This document shows positions 35,603-44,685 of a stretch of 64,000 bases of DNA, piece after piece. The notes under the pieces were generated by a model. The model saw only the letters and a list, made by a program, of their open reading frames with translations. It did no database searches and was not told where the DNA came from. The stretch covers positions 287,842-351,841 of the forward strand of contig DGNO01000006.1 of NCBI GenBank assembly GCA_002389665.1, read 5' to 3'. How positions within the stretch are numbered: position 1 is the stretch's first letter; every line of letters starts with the position of its first letter. The DNA comes from Rhodobiaceae bacterium UBA4490. Lineage in GTDB: Bacteria > Pseudomonadota > Alphaproteobacteria > Parvibaculales > Parvibaculaceae. A program made the position numbers and the translations under genes.

Positions 35603-35635
35603 AAAAAGGGGGCGTCCTTGCGGGCGCCCCTTTTT
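35603..35635. terminator. Bidirectional terminator between the two MFS genes
   Basis: Stem AAAAAGGGGGCG pairing to CGCCCCTTTTT across a short GC-rich loop, with A- and T-runs on both sides. It separates convergent genes. Confidence 0.83.
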
Positions 35636-35655
35636 ATTTGTCTTCCAAAAGAAAC

Positions 35656-37101
35656 TCAGTGCTCGGTATGGGCGGTGGACTGTTCCTCGCGCACGAAGAC
35701 CATGAGCCCGAGCCCAACCACCATGAAGACAAGCACGGAGGCAAGGCCGATGCGCTGGCTGTTCATCGCGCTTGTCACGATGGCGACGGTGAGCGGCGCC
35801 ATGAAGCTCGTCGCCTTGCCGCATAGCGCATAAAGGCCGAAAAATTCCGCCATCATGCTGGGCGGGGCGATGCGGGCGAGCATGGTGCGGCTCGAGGAAA
35901 TGGATGGTCCGGCAAAAAGCCCGGTCAGCACGCCGAGAGCCAAGAAGGCGCGCTCGGCGCTTGTCTCAAAGCCCGCCGCATTCAGTGCGCTGCCGATGAA
36001 ACTCAAAGGTTCCAGCGGTTCCATCGAGACGGGAATGAAGAAGGCGGCAGCGGTTTCCGTCGTGCCTACCAGCATGAGAAGGCCGAGCGCGAAAAGCGAG
36101 ACGGCGCCGATGATCGTCGCCTTGGAGCCGAACTTGTCGTCGAGCCAGCCGCCAAGCAGCGAGGAAGGCACCTGCGCCATAATGATAAGAAGCCCGTAAA
36201 TGCCGATCTGCGTTGTCGGCCAGTCGAAAATGCCCGCCGCATAAACACCGGTGAAAATGAAGACCGCGGACTGGCCGTCATAATAGACCATGCGGGCGAC
36301 AAGATAGGTCGCGATGTTCTTGTAGTAAGGCAGCTTGCCGAGCGTGCCGATCACCATGGCGATGCCTTTCTTTGCAGCATCCATGCGCGAAAGGCCGGTG
36401 CGCGGCTGATCGGGCGTGAAAAGAAAGAAGGGAAGCGCGAAGAGAACGAACCACAATGCAGCAAGCGGGCCGACCAGGCGGTTATGTTCCTGCGCCGCCT
36501 TGTCGAGACCGAGGGCGGGCATTTCCGGCAGGCCGAAGAGAAGCAGCCAGACAAGGAAGGCGAAGATCGCGCCGAGATATCCCGTGGCAATGCCAAGACC
36601 GGAGACGAAACCCATACGCTTCGGCGAAACGATCGCGGGCAGCATGGCATTGTGATAGACGATAGCGAATTCAAGACAGGTCGCGGCAATGACGACGCCG
36701 ATCGCGGTTTGCAGGATCGGGTATTCCATGCCCGGCATCACATACCAAAGGCTTGCCATGCCGGTGCAGGCAAGAAGCGAGAAGATAAGAATGCCCGGCT
36801 TGCGCGGGCCTGCCGCATCGGCAAGCGAGCCGAAAAAGGGGCTGAGCAAGGCGATGGAGGCGCCTGCAATCGCCTGGATATACCCCCAGCTTGCCTGGCC
36901 TTGCACCTTGTCGCCGATCACTTCGGCGGAGAAGTAAGGCGCGAAGACGAAGATATTGACGAGAATGAAATAAGGATTGAGCGCCCAATCGAAAATCGAC
37001 CAGCCGAAAATGCCGAGCTTGCCGGCGGGGGTGGCCGCATGTACGGCCATATGGCCGCCCGGCTGCTCATGGGTCAGTTCTTCCTCGTAAATATTCGTCA
37101 C
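35656..37101 (-). CDS. UMF1-family MFS transporter (Atg22-like)
   Basis: 481 residues, about 12 helices. The start of helix 1, GWSIFDWALNPYFILVNIFV, followed by FAPYFSAEVIG, is the signature of the UMF1/vacuole-effluxer family, and LSPFFGSLADAAGPRKPGI is its motif A. A large loop separates the halves (TPDQPRTGLSRMD, ~230). Bacterial members are uncharacterised exporters, possibly of amino acids. The frame opens with GTG at 37101; an ATG at 37050 is an alternative start. It lies 90 bases downstream of an unknown membrane protein gene on the same strand. Confidence 0.87.
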   Translation of the reverse strand: MTNIYEEELTHEQPGGHMAVHAATPAGKLGIFGWSIFDWALNPYFILVNIFVFAPYFSAEVIGDKVQGQASWGYIQAIAGASIALLSPFFGSLADAAGPRKPGILIFSLLACTGMASLWYVMPGMEYPILQTAIGVVIAATCLEFAIVYHNAMLPAIVSPKRMGFVSGLGIATGYLGAIFAFLVWLLLFGLPEMPALGLDKAAQEHNRLVGPLAALWFVLFALPFFLFTPDQPRTGLSRMDAAKKGIAMVIGTLGKLPYYKNIATYLVARMVYYDGQSAVFIFTGVYAAGIFDWPTTQIGIYGLLIIMAQVPSSLLGGWLDDKFGSKATIIGAVSLFALGLLMLVGTTETAAAFFIPVSMEPLEPLSFIGSALNAAGFETSAERAFLALGVLTGLFAGPSISSSRTMLARIAPPSMMAEFFGLYALCGKATSFMAPLTVAIVTSAMNSQRIGLASVLVFMVVGLGLMVFVREEQSTAHTEH

Positions 37102-37191
37102 GTGAGGTTTCCCGTTTTAAAGGCCTGTGCCATTGTTCTTGTTATGAAGGTTTATCCCGGCGGCAAGAGCTGCGGAAGAAGGAAGGCCGGG

Positions 37192-37899
37192 TCAAACGCC
37201 AAGTTCCTCATTGCTTTTGCGGTTTAGCATCCGCGCGATGCGCAGGCGCACAAGAAGGGATTGGGCGAGAAAGAGCAAGAGCGCGCCGGTATAAAGCCCG
37301 GTCAGCGCGCGGAAGAAAACCAGAATGCTGGAAAAGAGCCAGTCGGATGTGTTGTTCGTGATGGGCCCCGTTTCCACGCGGAAGATTTCTGCCACATCGA
37401 GAAAAGCGCCCCGGAAAAATTGCCCGAGCACGAAGACGCCGCTGCTTGCAGGGTCCGCTTTTGCAAGGGCAAGGCCGCTCGCAATTTCCTCGAAAGGAAA
37501 ACTGCCGGGCCGGAAGGCGCTGTAATTTAGCACCACGATGAAAAGCAGCGCGGAGGGAATGAGGTGGCCCGCCGTAAAGAGCAGCCAGAACCGCGCCCAG
37601 AGCGCGCGCCAGGCGGCTTGCTTCACGCGGCGGATTTTCTTTTTGCGCTTGGCGATGGTGCTGTTTTTTTTGGGCGGCGCGCCGAGATGAAGGCGCGCGC
37701 GTTTCAGTTCCTGCTCAATGAAGGCTTGCGGATTGCGCATCTGGGAAAAGAAACGGAACTGATGAAGCGCAACGATCATCGCCGAGGCAAAGGCAAAGCC
37801 GAGACCGATCAGCGCCGGCACGCGCCAATCCGCGGTCCAGGCAAGATCGAGCTCGAGCGCGCCAAAAGCGCTGGCGACCGTAAGTGCGAGACTATCCAT
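37192..37899 (-). CDS. Uncharacterised integral membrane protein
   Basis: 235 residues; I do not recognise the family. Four hydrophobic segments are visible: ~30-48 (VPALIGLGFAFASAMIVAL), ~108-128 (FWLLFTAGHLIPSALLFIVV), ~150-172 (amphipathic, near ASSGVFVLGQFF) and ~198-222 (LTGLYTGALLLFLAQSLLV). Between the first two lies a strongly basic cytoplasmic stretch, KKNSTIAKRKKKIRRVKQ. GGGGGAG precedes the ATG at 37899. It may share a transcript with the UMF1 transporter downstream. No catalytic motif seen. Confidence 0.7.
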   Translation of the reverse strand: MDSLALTVASAFGALELDLAWTADWRVPALIGLGFAFASAMIVALHQFRFFSQMRNPQAFIEQELKRARLHLGAPPKKNSTIAKRKKKIRRVKQAAWRALWARFWLLFTAGHLIPSALLFIVVLNYSAFRPGSFPFEEIASGLALAKADPASSGVFVLGQFFRGAFLDVAEIFRVETGPITNNTSDWLFSSILVFFRALTGLYTGALLLFLAQSLLVRLRIARMLNRKSNEELGV

Positions 37900-38063
37900 C
37901 AACTCCCCCTCGGCCCTAAGTTTAGAAACTGAACGGGTGGGTGCAAGATGAATAAGTGAAAAACGCAAGGGAAAGCGGCTTTCTGGTGGCTTCTAGCGCC
38001 ATTGCTTGCTGGCGCGGTGGGGGAGGCGTAGGATTTTCAAAAAAGAAACGGGGAGGAGAGTTT

Positions 38064-39785
38064 ATGGGCACCTACGATCTGGTGATACGCGGCGGCACCT
38101 TGGCGGACGGCACGGGCGGCGATCTTTTCGAGGCCGATATTGCGGTGTCGGGCGGCAAGATTGCCGAAATCGGCAAAGTCGCGGGCAAGGGTACCGAGGA
38201 GATCGATGCCAGGGGACTGCTGGTCACGCCGGGTTTCGTCGACATCCATACCCATTATGACGGTCAGGCGACCTGGAGCGCGGATCTGTCCCCCTCTTCC
38301 AATCACGGGGTGACGACCGCGGTGATGGGCAATTGCGGCGTCGGTTTTGCGCCCTGCCGGCATGAGGACCATGACCGGCTCATCCGCCTTATGGAAGGGG
38401 TGGAAGATATTCCCGCCCCCGTTCTCGCCGAAGGACTGAAATGGAACTGGGAGAGCTTTCCCGATTATTTGGATGCGCTGGAAGCGCTGCCCCATAATAT
38501 CGACTTTGCCGCGCAGCTTCCCCATGGCGCGCTGCGCGTCTATGTGATGGGCGAGCGCGGCGCCAACCGGGAGCCGGCGACCCCCGATGACATTGCCGCC
38601 ATGGCCGCCATCGCAAAAGATGCGGTCAGCGCCGGGGCGATCGGTTTTTCCACCTCCCGCACGCTCAATCACCGTACCTCGGACGGCTCGCCCACGCCGA
38701 CGCTCACCGCCGAAGAGGACGAGCTTGTCGGCATCGCCATGGGGTTGAAGGCGGCAGGGTGCGGCGTTTTGCAGGTCGTCTCGGATTTTGCTGATCCGGC
38801 GCGCGAGTTTTCCATGTTGCGCAAAATGGTCGAGCAATCGGGACGGCCTCTCTCGCTTTCTCTCGCGCAGAACGAAAAGGCGCCGGAGGGCTGGCGCTTT
38901 CTTCTTTCGCAGATCGAGGCGGCGTCGAATGAAGGTCTGCCGATGAAGGCGCAGGTCTGCGGGCGGCCTGTCGGGGTATTGCTGGGGCTGGAGCTGACGC
39001 TCAATCCTTTCTCCGCGCATCCGAGCTTTAAGGAAATCGCCTCTTTGCCGCTCGCGGCGAAAGTCGAAAAGATGCGCGATCCGGCCTTCAAGGAAAAGCT
39101 GCTGAAAGAAGAGCCTGCGACCGACAATCCCTTTATGCGCTCGGTGCTTGCCCATCTTCATAAAATGTATGCGCTGGACCGTGTGCCCGATTACGAGCCG
39201 GATCCTGAAACGAGCATCGGCGCGCGGGCGAAGGCGCGCGGGCTCGAACCGCTGGCCCTTGCCTATGATCTCATGCTTGAGGATGACGGCAAGGCGATGC
39301 TCTATTTCCCGTTCCTCAATTACGCGCAGAACTCGCTCGAGCCCTCCTATCAGATGATGCTGCACAAGGACACGGTGCTGGGGCTCGGCGATGGCGGCGC
39401 GCATGTGGGCATGATCTGCGATGGCAGTTTCTCCACTCATATGCTCACCCATTGGACGCGCGACCGGAAAAGAGGCGAGCGCCTGCCGCTCTCTTTCGTG
39501 GTCAAAGCCCATACCCAGGATACGGCGCGGGCTGTCGGCCTGCTCGACCGCGGGATTTTGCAGCCGGGCTATAAGGCCGATCTGAACGTGATCGATTATC
39601 AGGGCCTGTCCCTCTTCCGCCCGGAAGTGGCGTTCGATCTGCCGGCAGGCGGACGCCGCCTCGTGCAGCGCGCCAAGGGCTACAAAGCGACGATCGTCTC
39701 GGGTGAGGTTATCGCCCGTGATGATGAAGGGACGGGCGCCGTGCCCGGCAAATTGCTGCGCGGCGCGCAGCCTGCTCCGGCTTAA
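38064..39785 (+). CDS. D-aminoacylase-type amidohydrolase
   Basis: 573 residues, amidohydrolase superfamily. The N-terminal strand YDLVIRGGTLADGTG leads to the metal motif VTPGFVDIHTHYDGQATW (HxH), with later ligands including AQLPHGALRV and GDGGAHVGMICDG, where the catalytic Asp is expected. PGYKADLNVID is the C-terminal composite-sheet signature. The family includes N-acyl-D-amino-acid deacylases and dihydropyrimidinase-like enzymes; exact substrate unknown. GGAGGAGAG precedes the ATG at 38064; an upstream extension lacks homology. A TauD-type dioxygenase follows after 32 bases, so the two may act on one compound. Confidence 0.88.
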   Translation: MGTYDLVIRGGTLADGTGGDLFEADIAVSGGKIAEIGKVAGKGTEEIDARGLLVTPGFVDIHTHYDGQATWSADLSPSSNHGVTTAVMGNCGVGFAPCRHEDHDRLIRLMEGVEDIPAPVLAEGLKWNWESFPDYLDALEALPHNIDFAAQLPHGALRVYVMGERGANREPATPDDIAAMAAIAKDAVSAGAIGFSTSRTLNHRTSDGSPTPTLTAEEDELVGIAMGLKAAGCGVLQVVSDFADPAREFSMLRKMVEQSGRPLSLSLAQNEKAPEGWRFLLSQIEAASNEGLPMKAQVCGRPVGVLLGLELTLNPFSAHPSFKEIASLPLAAKVEKMRDPAFKEKLLKEEPATDNPFMRSVLAHLHKMYALDRVPDYEPDPETSIGARAKARGLEPLALAYDLMLEDDGKAMLYFPFLNYAQNSLEPSYQMMLHKDTVLGLGDGGAHVGMICDGSFSTHMLTHWTRDRKRGERLPLSFVVKAHTQDTARAVGLLDRGILQPGYKADLNVIDYQGLSLFRPEVAFDLPAGGRRLVQRAKGYKATIVSGEVIARDDEGTGAVPGKLLRGAQPAPA

Positions 39786-39817
39786 AGAGAGCGCGGGGCA
39801 AAAGAGGAGGAGACGGG

Positions 39818-40864
39818 ATGGAGGGACCAGTCATGACGGCGGATGATGTGCGCCCGCTTGAGGTCCAGGCAGGCTGGCAGAGCGGCGATGTGGCCGATGC
39901 CTCCCGCTGGACAGAAGAGCTGAGCCGGGAGGAGCTCGATGAAATCGATGCGGCGCTTGGCCATGCCAAAAGCGTTTCCTCCAATATGCTGGAAATCGGG
40001 CGCGAGGATTTTCCGCTTCCTCATCTTTCCGCCCGCCTTGCGCGCATCGAGAAAGAGCTGATCGACGGGCGCGGCTTCGTGCTCCTGCGCGGGCTGCCGC
40101 GGCTCGATTATTCGAACGATGAGATGTGCCTTGCCTATTGGGGCATCGGGCTTCATCTCGGCAACCCCTGGCCGCAGAACAAGCACGGCCACATGCTGGG
40201 CGATGTGACGGATCAGGGAAAAGCGTTGGATGACAATACCGCCCGCGGCAATGAGCTCGGCGGTATTGCGCTGCCTTATCATTCCGACGGCTCGGACCTT
40301 GTGGGGCTCATGTGCTTGCAGCGCCCGGCCGAAGGCGGGCTTTCGGCGGTCTGCAACATTCTGGCGATCCATAACGAGCTCGCCGAAACACGGCCCGATC
40401 TTCTGGCCGAGCTTTATAGACCGCAGCCTTACGATTACCGCGGCGAGGAAGCGGCGGGCGGCAAACCCTGGTACGAGGTGCCGGTTTTCACCCGCTGGGA
40501 GGAGCGGCTCTTTGCCCGCTACATCCGCCCTTATATTCTTGCCTCCCAGCGCCATGAAAGCGCGCCGCGCATCACCCCGCTTGCCGAAGAAGCGATGCAG
40601 CTTCTCGATGAGATGACCCAGGACCCGCGCTTTGCAGTGCTGATGGATTTCGAGCCGGGGGACATGCAGTTCGTGAACAATTATCACGTCCTTCATGCGC
40701 GCACCGCTTACCGGGACGACCGGGAAAGCGGGCAGGTGCGGCACTTGAAACGGCTTTGGCTGGAAACACGGGCGCTGGCAAGCCGACCGCCGCATTTCAA
40801 AAGCAATGTCGGCGGTCATTGGGGCAAGAAGAAAGTGATCAGCCGGCTCGATGCGGCGGAGTGA
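39818..40864 (+). CDS. TauD/TfdA-family 2-oxoglutarate-dependent dioxygenase
   Basis: 348 residues. The Fe(II) triad is HSDGSD (His and Asp, ~residue 154) and the distal His in NNYHVLHARTAYRDD; the 2-oxoglutarate arginine is in RHLKRLWLE. Family strand FVLLRGLPRLD is also present. It belongs to the TauD-like group that includes gamma-butyrobetaine hydroxylase and clavaminate synthase relatives, so substrate is open. GGAGGAGACGGG precedes the ATG. It is cotranscribed with the amidohydrolase gene. Confidence 0.88.
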   Translation: MEGPVMTADDVRPLEVQAGWQSGDVADASRWTEELSREELDEIDAALGHAKSVSSNMLEIGREDFPLPHLSARLARIEKELIDGRGFVLLRGLPRLDYSNDEMCLAYWGIGLHLGNPWPQNKHGHMLGDVTDQGKALDDNTARGNELGGIALPYHSDGSDLVGLMCLQRPAEGGLSAVCNILAIHNELAETRPDLLAELYRPQPYDYRGEEAAGGKPWYEVPVFTRWEERLFARYIRPYILASQRHESAPRITPLAEEAMQLLDEMTQDPRFAVLMDFEPGDMQFVNNYHVLHARTAYRDDRESGQVRHLKRLWLETRALASRPPHFKSNVGGHWGKKKVISRLDAAE

Positions 40865-40884
40865 AGCGAAGCGGGCCGGAAAGA

Positions 40885-41544
40885 TCAGCTGGAGCAGCTT
40901 TCACCCGCGAAGCCCCAAAGCGCATCATCCAGGGTGATGAGAACGGGTTCGCTTTGTCCAAGGTCGGGATCGGCTTCGGGCAAGTTATCGGGAATGCCGT
41001 TGCCCAGATCGATCACGACGGGCCGGTGCCACGAGCTGAGGCGTTTGCCGCGCGCTTCGCTTTTATGGCCGCCTGAATTGGTGAGCGCGTAGCCGACCGA
41101 GATAAGAAACGAGCGCTCGTCCGTGTCTCCCAGAAGCGGCAGGGTAATCACTTCCAGAGAAACTTTGCTGCCCGCAGAAGAAGTTTCCTCCACTTCCGCA
41201 AAGGTGCCGAACGGGTGGCGGCTTGCCAGCCAATGGGTAAGACCGACGGAGGGACGCAGTCTTTCCTCAAAACCCAGAAGCATATTCTGGCCCGTAACCT
41301 CTTTCCCCAGCCGGTTCACATGCGCGGTGCCGACGACCCGCAAAAGAATGTCGTCGGGTTCGCCGATATCAAGCAGGATGGCATGCGATAGCGATCCGCG
41401 CAGCGCCATGGGATTGAAGTCGCGTTTCAGCGGCGCGTATCCGTCGCGCGGCAGGCTGCCCCAATAGTCAAGCAGTGCTTTGACGGCGGGCGATCTGTAG
41501 CTGAAGCGAGAGGTCACGGGTTTGCTCATGGGTTCGGCGGACAT
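40885..41544 (-). CDS. PAS_5-type (PF07310) sensor-domain protein
   Basis: 219 residues, cytoplasmic, no output domain. The pattern AVKALLDYWGSLPRDGYAPL then RDFNPMALRGSLSHAILLDI is that of the alphaproteobacterial PAS_5 family; VVGTAHVNRLGKEVTGQNML resembles the (R)x-G-T-x-(L/V) core loop of PAS_5. About 60 C-terminal residues extend beyond the PAS fold. These proteins are widespread and uncharacterised. A second member is at 53781. It ends 20 bases from the convergent dioxygenase gene. Confidence 0.75.
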   Translation of the reverse strand: MSAEPMSKPVTSRFSYRSPAVKALLDYWGSLPRDGYAPLKRDFNPMALRGSLSHAILLDIGEPDDILLRVVGTAHVNRLGKEVTGQNMLLGFEERLRPSVGLTHWLASRHPFGTFAEVEETSSAGSKVSLEVITLPLLGDTDERSFLISVGYALTNSGGHKSEARGKRLSSWHRPVVIDLGNGIPDNLPEADPDLGQSEPVLITLDDALWGFAGESCSS

Positions 41545-41708
41545 AACGCCTGAAAAGATGAATTGTGCGGTGCACGGATTAAAGACTCGTAACGGTCCGC
41601 TGCGTCAATCGAAAAATTTAATTCAAGCTTTTGTGACGTGAGCAGATTTTCTAATACTGCAAAGGTTTCAGCGTTTTCCATGCCTAACGCGCGATAACCT
41701 TAAAATTC

Positions 41709-41725
41709 ATCAATGATCTATTGAT
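41709..41725. promoter_or_regulatory. Inverted repeat upstream of the lipoprotein gene
   Basis: ATCAAT-GATCT-ATTGAT, 6-bp perfect arms, 53 bases before the lipoprotein start. A possible operator. It is the reverse arrangement of an FNR box and should not be read as one. Confidence 0.3.
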
Positions 41726-41777
41726 CCGCCCGAACCGCGGTTCCGTACCACCTCTGTCATTATCGCTTCGAGGTGCC

Positions 41778-42314
41778 ATGAGACGATTTATCCTTTTACC
41801 TATCGTTCTTTTCGGTTTTCTCATCGCCGGCTGTTCGGGTAATCAACCAGAAAATTTCAAAGGCCGCGAACCGGCCTTTATTATTGAAGACTATTTTCAG
41901 GGCGAAACCCGCGCCTACGGCATTTTCGAGGACAGGTTCGGAAAGTTGCGCCGGGAGTTTACCGTAGAGATCGACGGGAAGATGGAAGACGGTGTGCTCG
42001 TTCTCGACGAGCGCTTCTTTTATAAAGACGGCGAAACGGATAGGCGCGTCTGGAAAATCAGCAAGACAGGCGCGCATTCTTATGAGGGGCGGGCAGCTGA
42101 CATCATCGGAACCGCGCAGGGGCGCAGCTTCGGCAACGCACTGACCTGGTCCTATGACATGGACCTGAAAGTGGGCGAGGAGTATTGGCGGGTCGGGTTC
42201 GAGGACTGGTTTTATCTGCAACCGGATGGCGTTCTTCTCAACCGCGCCCGCATCACCCGCTTCGGTATTGAGATCGGCACCTTGACCCTGGTGTTCCTCA
42301 AAGAAGAAGCGTAA
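41778..42314 (+). CDS. DUF3833-type lipoprotein
   Basis: 178 residues. Lipoprotein signal with lipobox LIAGC at ~18 (FILLPIVLFGFLIAGCSG). The mature part, beginning near YFQGETRAYGIFEDRFGKL, followed by RRVWKIS and WSYDMDLKVGEEYWRVGFED, matches the DUF3833 beta-barrel-like lipoprotein family. Function unknown; family members are often near fatty-acid or cyclopropane lipid genes, none of which is here. GAGGTGCC precedes the ATG at 41778. It is convergent with the histidine kinase gene (3-base gap). Confidence 0.82.
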   Translation: MRRFILLPIVLFGFLIAGCSGNQPENFKGREPAFIIEDYFQGETRAYGIFEDRFGKLRREFTVEIDGKMEDGVLVLDERFFYKDGETDRRVWKISKTGAHSYEGRAADIIGTAQGRSFGNALTWSYDMDLKVGEEYWRVGFEDWFYLQPDGVLLNRARITRFGIEIGTLTLVFLKEEA

Positions 42315-42317
42315 TCC

Positions 42318-44639
42318 TTAAACCGCCAGCAAACGCGTTCCTGCAGAAGCTTCAGCGTTTTGCGCGCTGCTGCGTTCCGGCGGAAAGGTTACGAAAACGC
42401 GCGTGCCTTGCTGGGGCGCGCTTTCGATGCGGAACGCAGCGCCGTGCAGTTCGGCGAAGCTTTTACAAAGCGACAGGCCGAGACCCACCCCTTCATTCTG
42501 CCGGCACAGCGAGGTTTCTGCTTGCTCGAAGGGCTGGAGGATGCGCGCCATATCCCGCGCATCGATACCGATCCCCTGATCCCAGACCGTGAGGCTGAGC
42601 CTTCCGCAAGCAAGCGAAACGATGTCGAGGCCGATCTCTTTTTGCTCCGGCGTGAACTTGATAGCGTTCATAAGGAGATTGAGAAGGATCTGGCGGCAAA
42701 GCCTGTGATCGGCATAAAGCGCAGGCAGGTTCGCTTCCGTTTCCGTCTTCAGCCTAATAGTGAGGCCTTTTTGATCGGCGCGCTCACGCACCATGCGGAC
42801 CGACTCTTCGGCAAGCGCGCGCACATCGATCGGTTCTTCTTTCAGTTTGATCTGCCCCACTTCCACCCGGCTTGAATCGAGCACATCATTGACGAGCTCG
42901 AGCAGGTGATGGCCGCTTTGCAGAATGTCGTTTGCATATTCACGGTACTTGGTCATGTCACCGTGAAAAAGATCGTGGGCAATGACTTCCGAAAAGCCGA
43001 TAATGGCATTGAGCGGCGTGCGCAGCTCATGGCTCATATTGGCAAGGAAGCGCGTCTTCGTGCGGCTCGCCGCCAGCGCCTTGTTGCGCGCTTCGATCAG
43101 CTCTTGATTGATCTCGGCTTCCTCGGTCACGTCCTGCACAGTACCCACCCATTTAACGGGAAGGCCGTGACCATCATTTTCAAGCCGCCCTTCGAGGCGG
43201 ATATGGCGGGTGCCTGCCGTGCCTGTCTTAAGAGGCGGGGCGGCCTGATCCGGCGGCGCCAGACGGCATTGGACCGAAAGGGGCATCAGGTCCCGGCGGG
43301 CATCGGTAAAAGCGCTTTGCACATGCGGCCGGTCCTCCGGATGCACGCACCGGATGAAATCTTCCGGCTGCAATTGCTCCGTTCCCGGGCGCCGGTTCAG
43401 AATACGGTAGGCTTCGTCCGACCAGCTGACCCTGCCGCTTCCAAGGCTCCATTCCCAGTCGCCGATGCGGGCAATGAATTGCGCCCTTTTCAGTTTCGCT
43501 TGGCTTTCGCGCAGTTTCGCGAGTGTCTCCAATTGCGCGGTGAGATCGTTACAGCCGAAAAGCACCGCTTTCTTTCCCTGATAGGTGAGCCGCACGGTCG
43601 AGACAAGCGCCTTGGCGGGTTTGCCGGCGCGGCGGTTCACTTCCACTTCCATGCCCTGAAAAGTCGATTGGCTCCAAAGCGGATCGAAGGCAAGGGACTG
43701 CGCCGCAAGGCCGGTAAAGAAGGCCGAGGCCCGTGCGCCGATCATGGCCTCCACCGGTTCACCCGTAATCTGTGCGAAGGCACCGTTGGCAAGCAGGATG
43801 CGCCCCGCCTCTTCCTCGCCGATCACGATGCCGAAAGGCATGCGCTCGATAATCTCTTCAAGTTCGCGTTCGCGGGCAAGAAGAGCAAGCTCGGTTTGGC
43901 GCAGTTGGGAGAGATCGCGCACGATGGCGGTCATGAGAAGGCCGGTTTCGCCTTCTGTCTTGGCAATGGAGATGTCGGCTGGAAAAAGCGTGCCGTCCCG
44001 CCTTTGGCCGAAAACCTCTGGGCGCCGCCCCATGGGTTTTGCCTGCGCGGCGCCGGTAGAAAAATCGATCACGCGCTGGCGGTGCGCGCCGCGCATCTGC
44101 CGGGGCAGCAGCGTTTCCAATGGCTCGCCCAAAATATCTTCTGCCGCATAGCCGAAAATCCGTTCTGCCTGGGCATTGAAAAGAACGATCCGGCCTTCCT
44201 CGTTCACGCAAAGGATCGCATCGCCCGCCGCTTGCACGATGTCGGAAAAGAGCCGGCCTGCCGCTGCCGCCCCATCCGCCTTCGCGCGGCAAAGAAGAAC
44301 GGGCAGAAGCGGAGCCAGAAGCGCTGAGGCGCGCGCTTCCGGCACCGGCTGCGGCGCGCCGGTAAGGGCAAGATGTAAGAGCCCTCCAGCGTGCTGCAAC
44401 GTAAACTGCTGCCCGTTCTCTTCCGCCCCCGCATTTGCGGCCGCCCTCCATTTCGATCGATAGGCGGCGTGAAGGCTTTGTTCTCCGGCCCGCTCCAGAC
44501 GGCCTTCGGCATGGCGCGCGCCGGAGAAAAGGACAAGGCTGCGCAGGCAAAGCGCCAAGGCGTCTTTGCTGGAAGGTGCGGCCAGGATAGCCGCGGTGAG
44601 CCGCTGCGCCAGCCGGGGAAGGGTCGCATCCTGTGCCAT
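42318..44639 (-). CDS. Cytoplasmic multi-PAS sensor histidine kinase
   Basis: 773 residues with no membrane helix. A GAF-like N-terminal region (~1-130) is followed by PAS1 (~135-245; GDAILCVNEEGRIVLFNAQA), PAS2 (~260-370; MPFGIVIGEEEAGRILLANG) and PAS3/PAC (~385-510; IARIGDWEWSLGSGRVSWSD). HisKA has the phospho-His in FLANMSHELRTPLNAIIGFS, and the ATPase domain has NLLMNAIKFTP, DQGIGIDARD and GVGLGLSLCKSFAELHG. The HisKA sequence is of the DivJ/PleC style. No response regulator is adjacent. The PAS ligand is unknown; a flavin or haem is possible. It ends 3 bases from the lipoprotein gene. Confidence 0.9.
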   Translation of the reverse strand: MAQDATLPRLAQRLTAAILAAPSSKDALALCLRSLVLFSGARHAEGRLERAGEQSLHAAYRSKWRAAANAGAEENGQQFTLQHAGGLLHLALTGAPQPVPEARASALLAPLLPVLLCRAKADGAAAAGRLFSDIVQAAGDAILCVNEEGRIVLFNAQAERIFGYAAEDILGEPLETLLPRQMRGAHRQRVIDFSTGAAQAKPMGRRPEVFGQRRDGTLFPADISIAKTEGETGLLMTAIVRDLSQLRQTELALLARERELEEIIERMPFGIVIGEEEAGRILLANGAFAQITGEPVEAMIGARASAFFTGLAAQSLAFDPLWSQSTFQGMEVEVNRRAGKPAKALVSTVRLTYQGKKAVLFGCNDLTAQLETLAKLRESQAKLKRAQFIARIGDWEWSLGSGRVSWSDEAYRILNRRPGTEQLQPEDFIRCVHPEDRPHVQSAFTDARRDLMPLSVQCRLAPPDQAAPPLKTGTAGTRHIRLEGRLENDGHGLPVKWVGTVQDVTEEAEINQELIEARNKALAASRTKTRFLANMSHELRTPLNAIIGFSEVIAHDLFHGDMTKYREYANDILQSGHHLLELVNDVLDSSRVEVGQIKLKEEPIDVRALAEESVRMVRERADQKGLTIRLKTETEANLPALYADHRLCRQILLNLLMNAIKFTPEQKEIGLDIVSLACGRLSLTVWDQGIGIDARDMARILQPFEQAETSLCRQNEGVGLGLSLCKSFAELHGAAFRIESAPQQGTRVFVTFPPERSSAQNAEASAGTRLLAV

Positions 44640-44685
44640 GAACTGCCTTGTCCGTTTCGCTTAACTACTCTGGTGCAGACACGGC

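Noticed and set aside
41709..41725. ATCAAT...ATTGAT as an FNR box
   Set aside because: The half-sites are in the wrong order (FNR needs TTGAT-N4-ATCAA) and the spacer is five bases; kept only as a generic inverted repeat.
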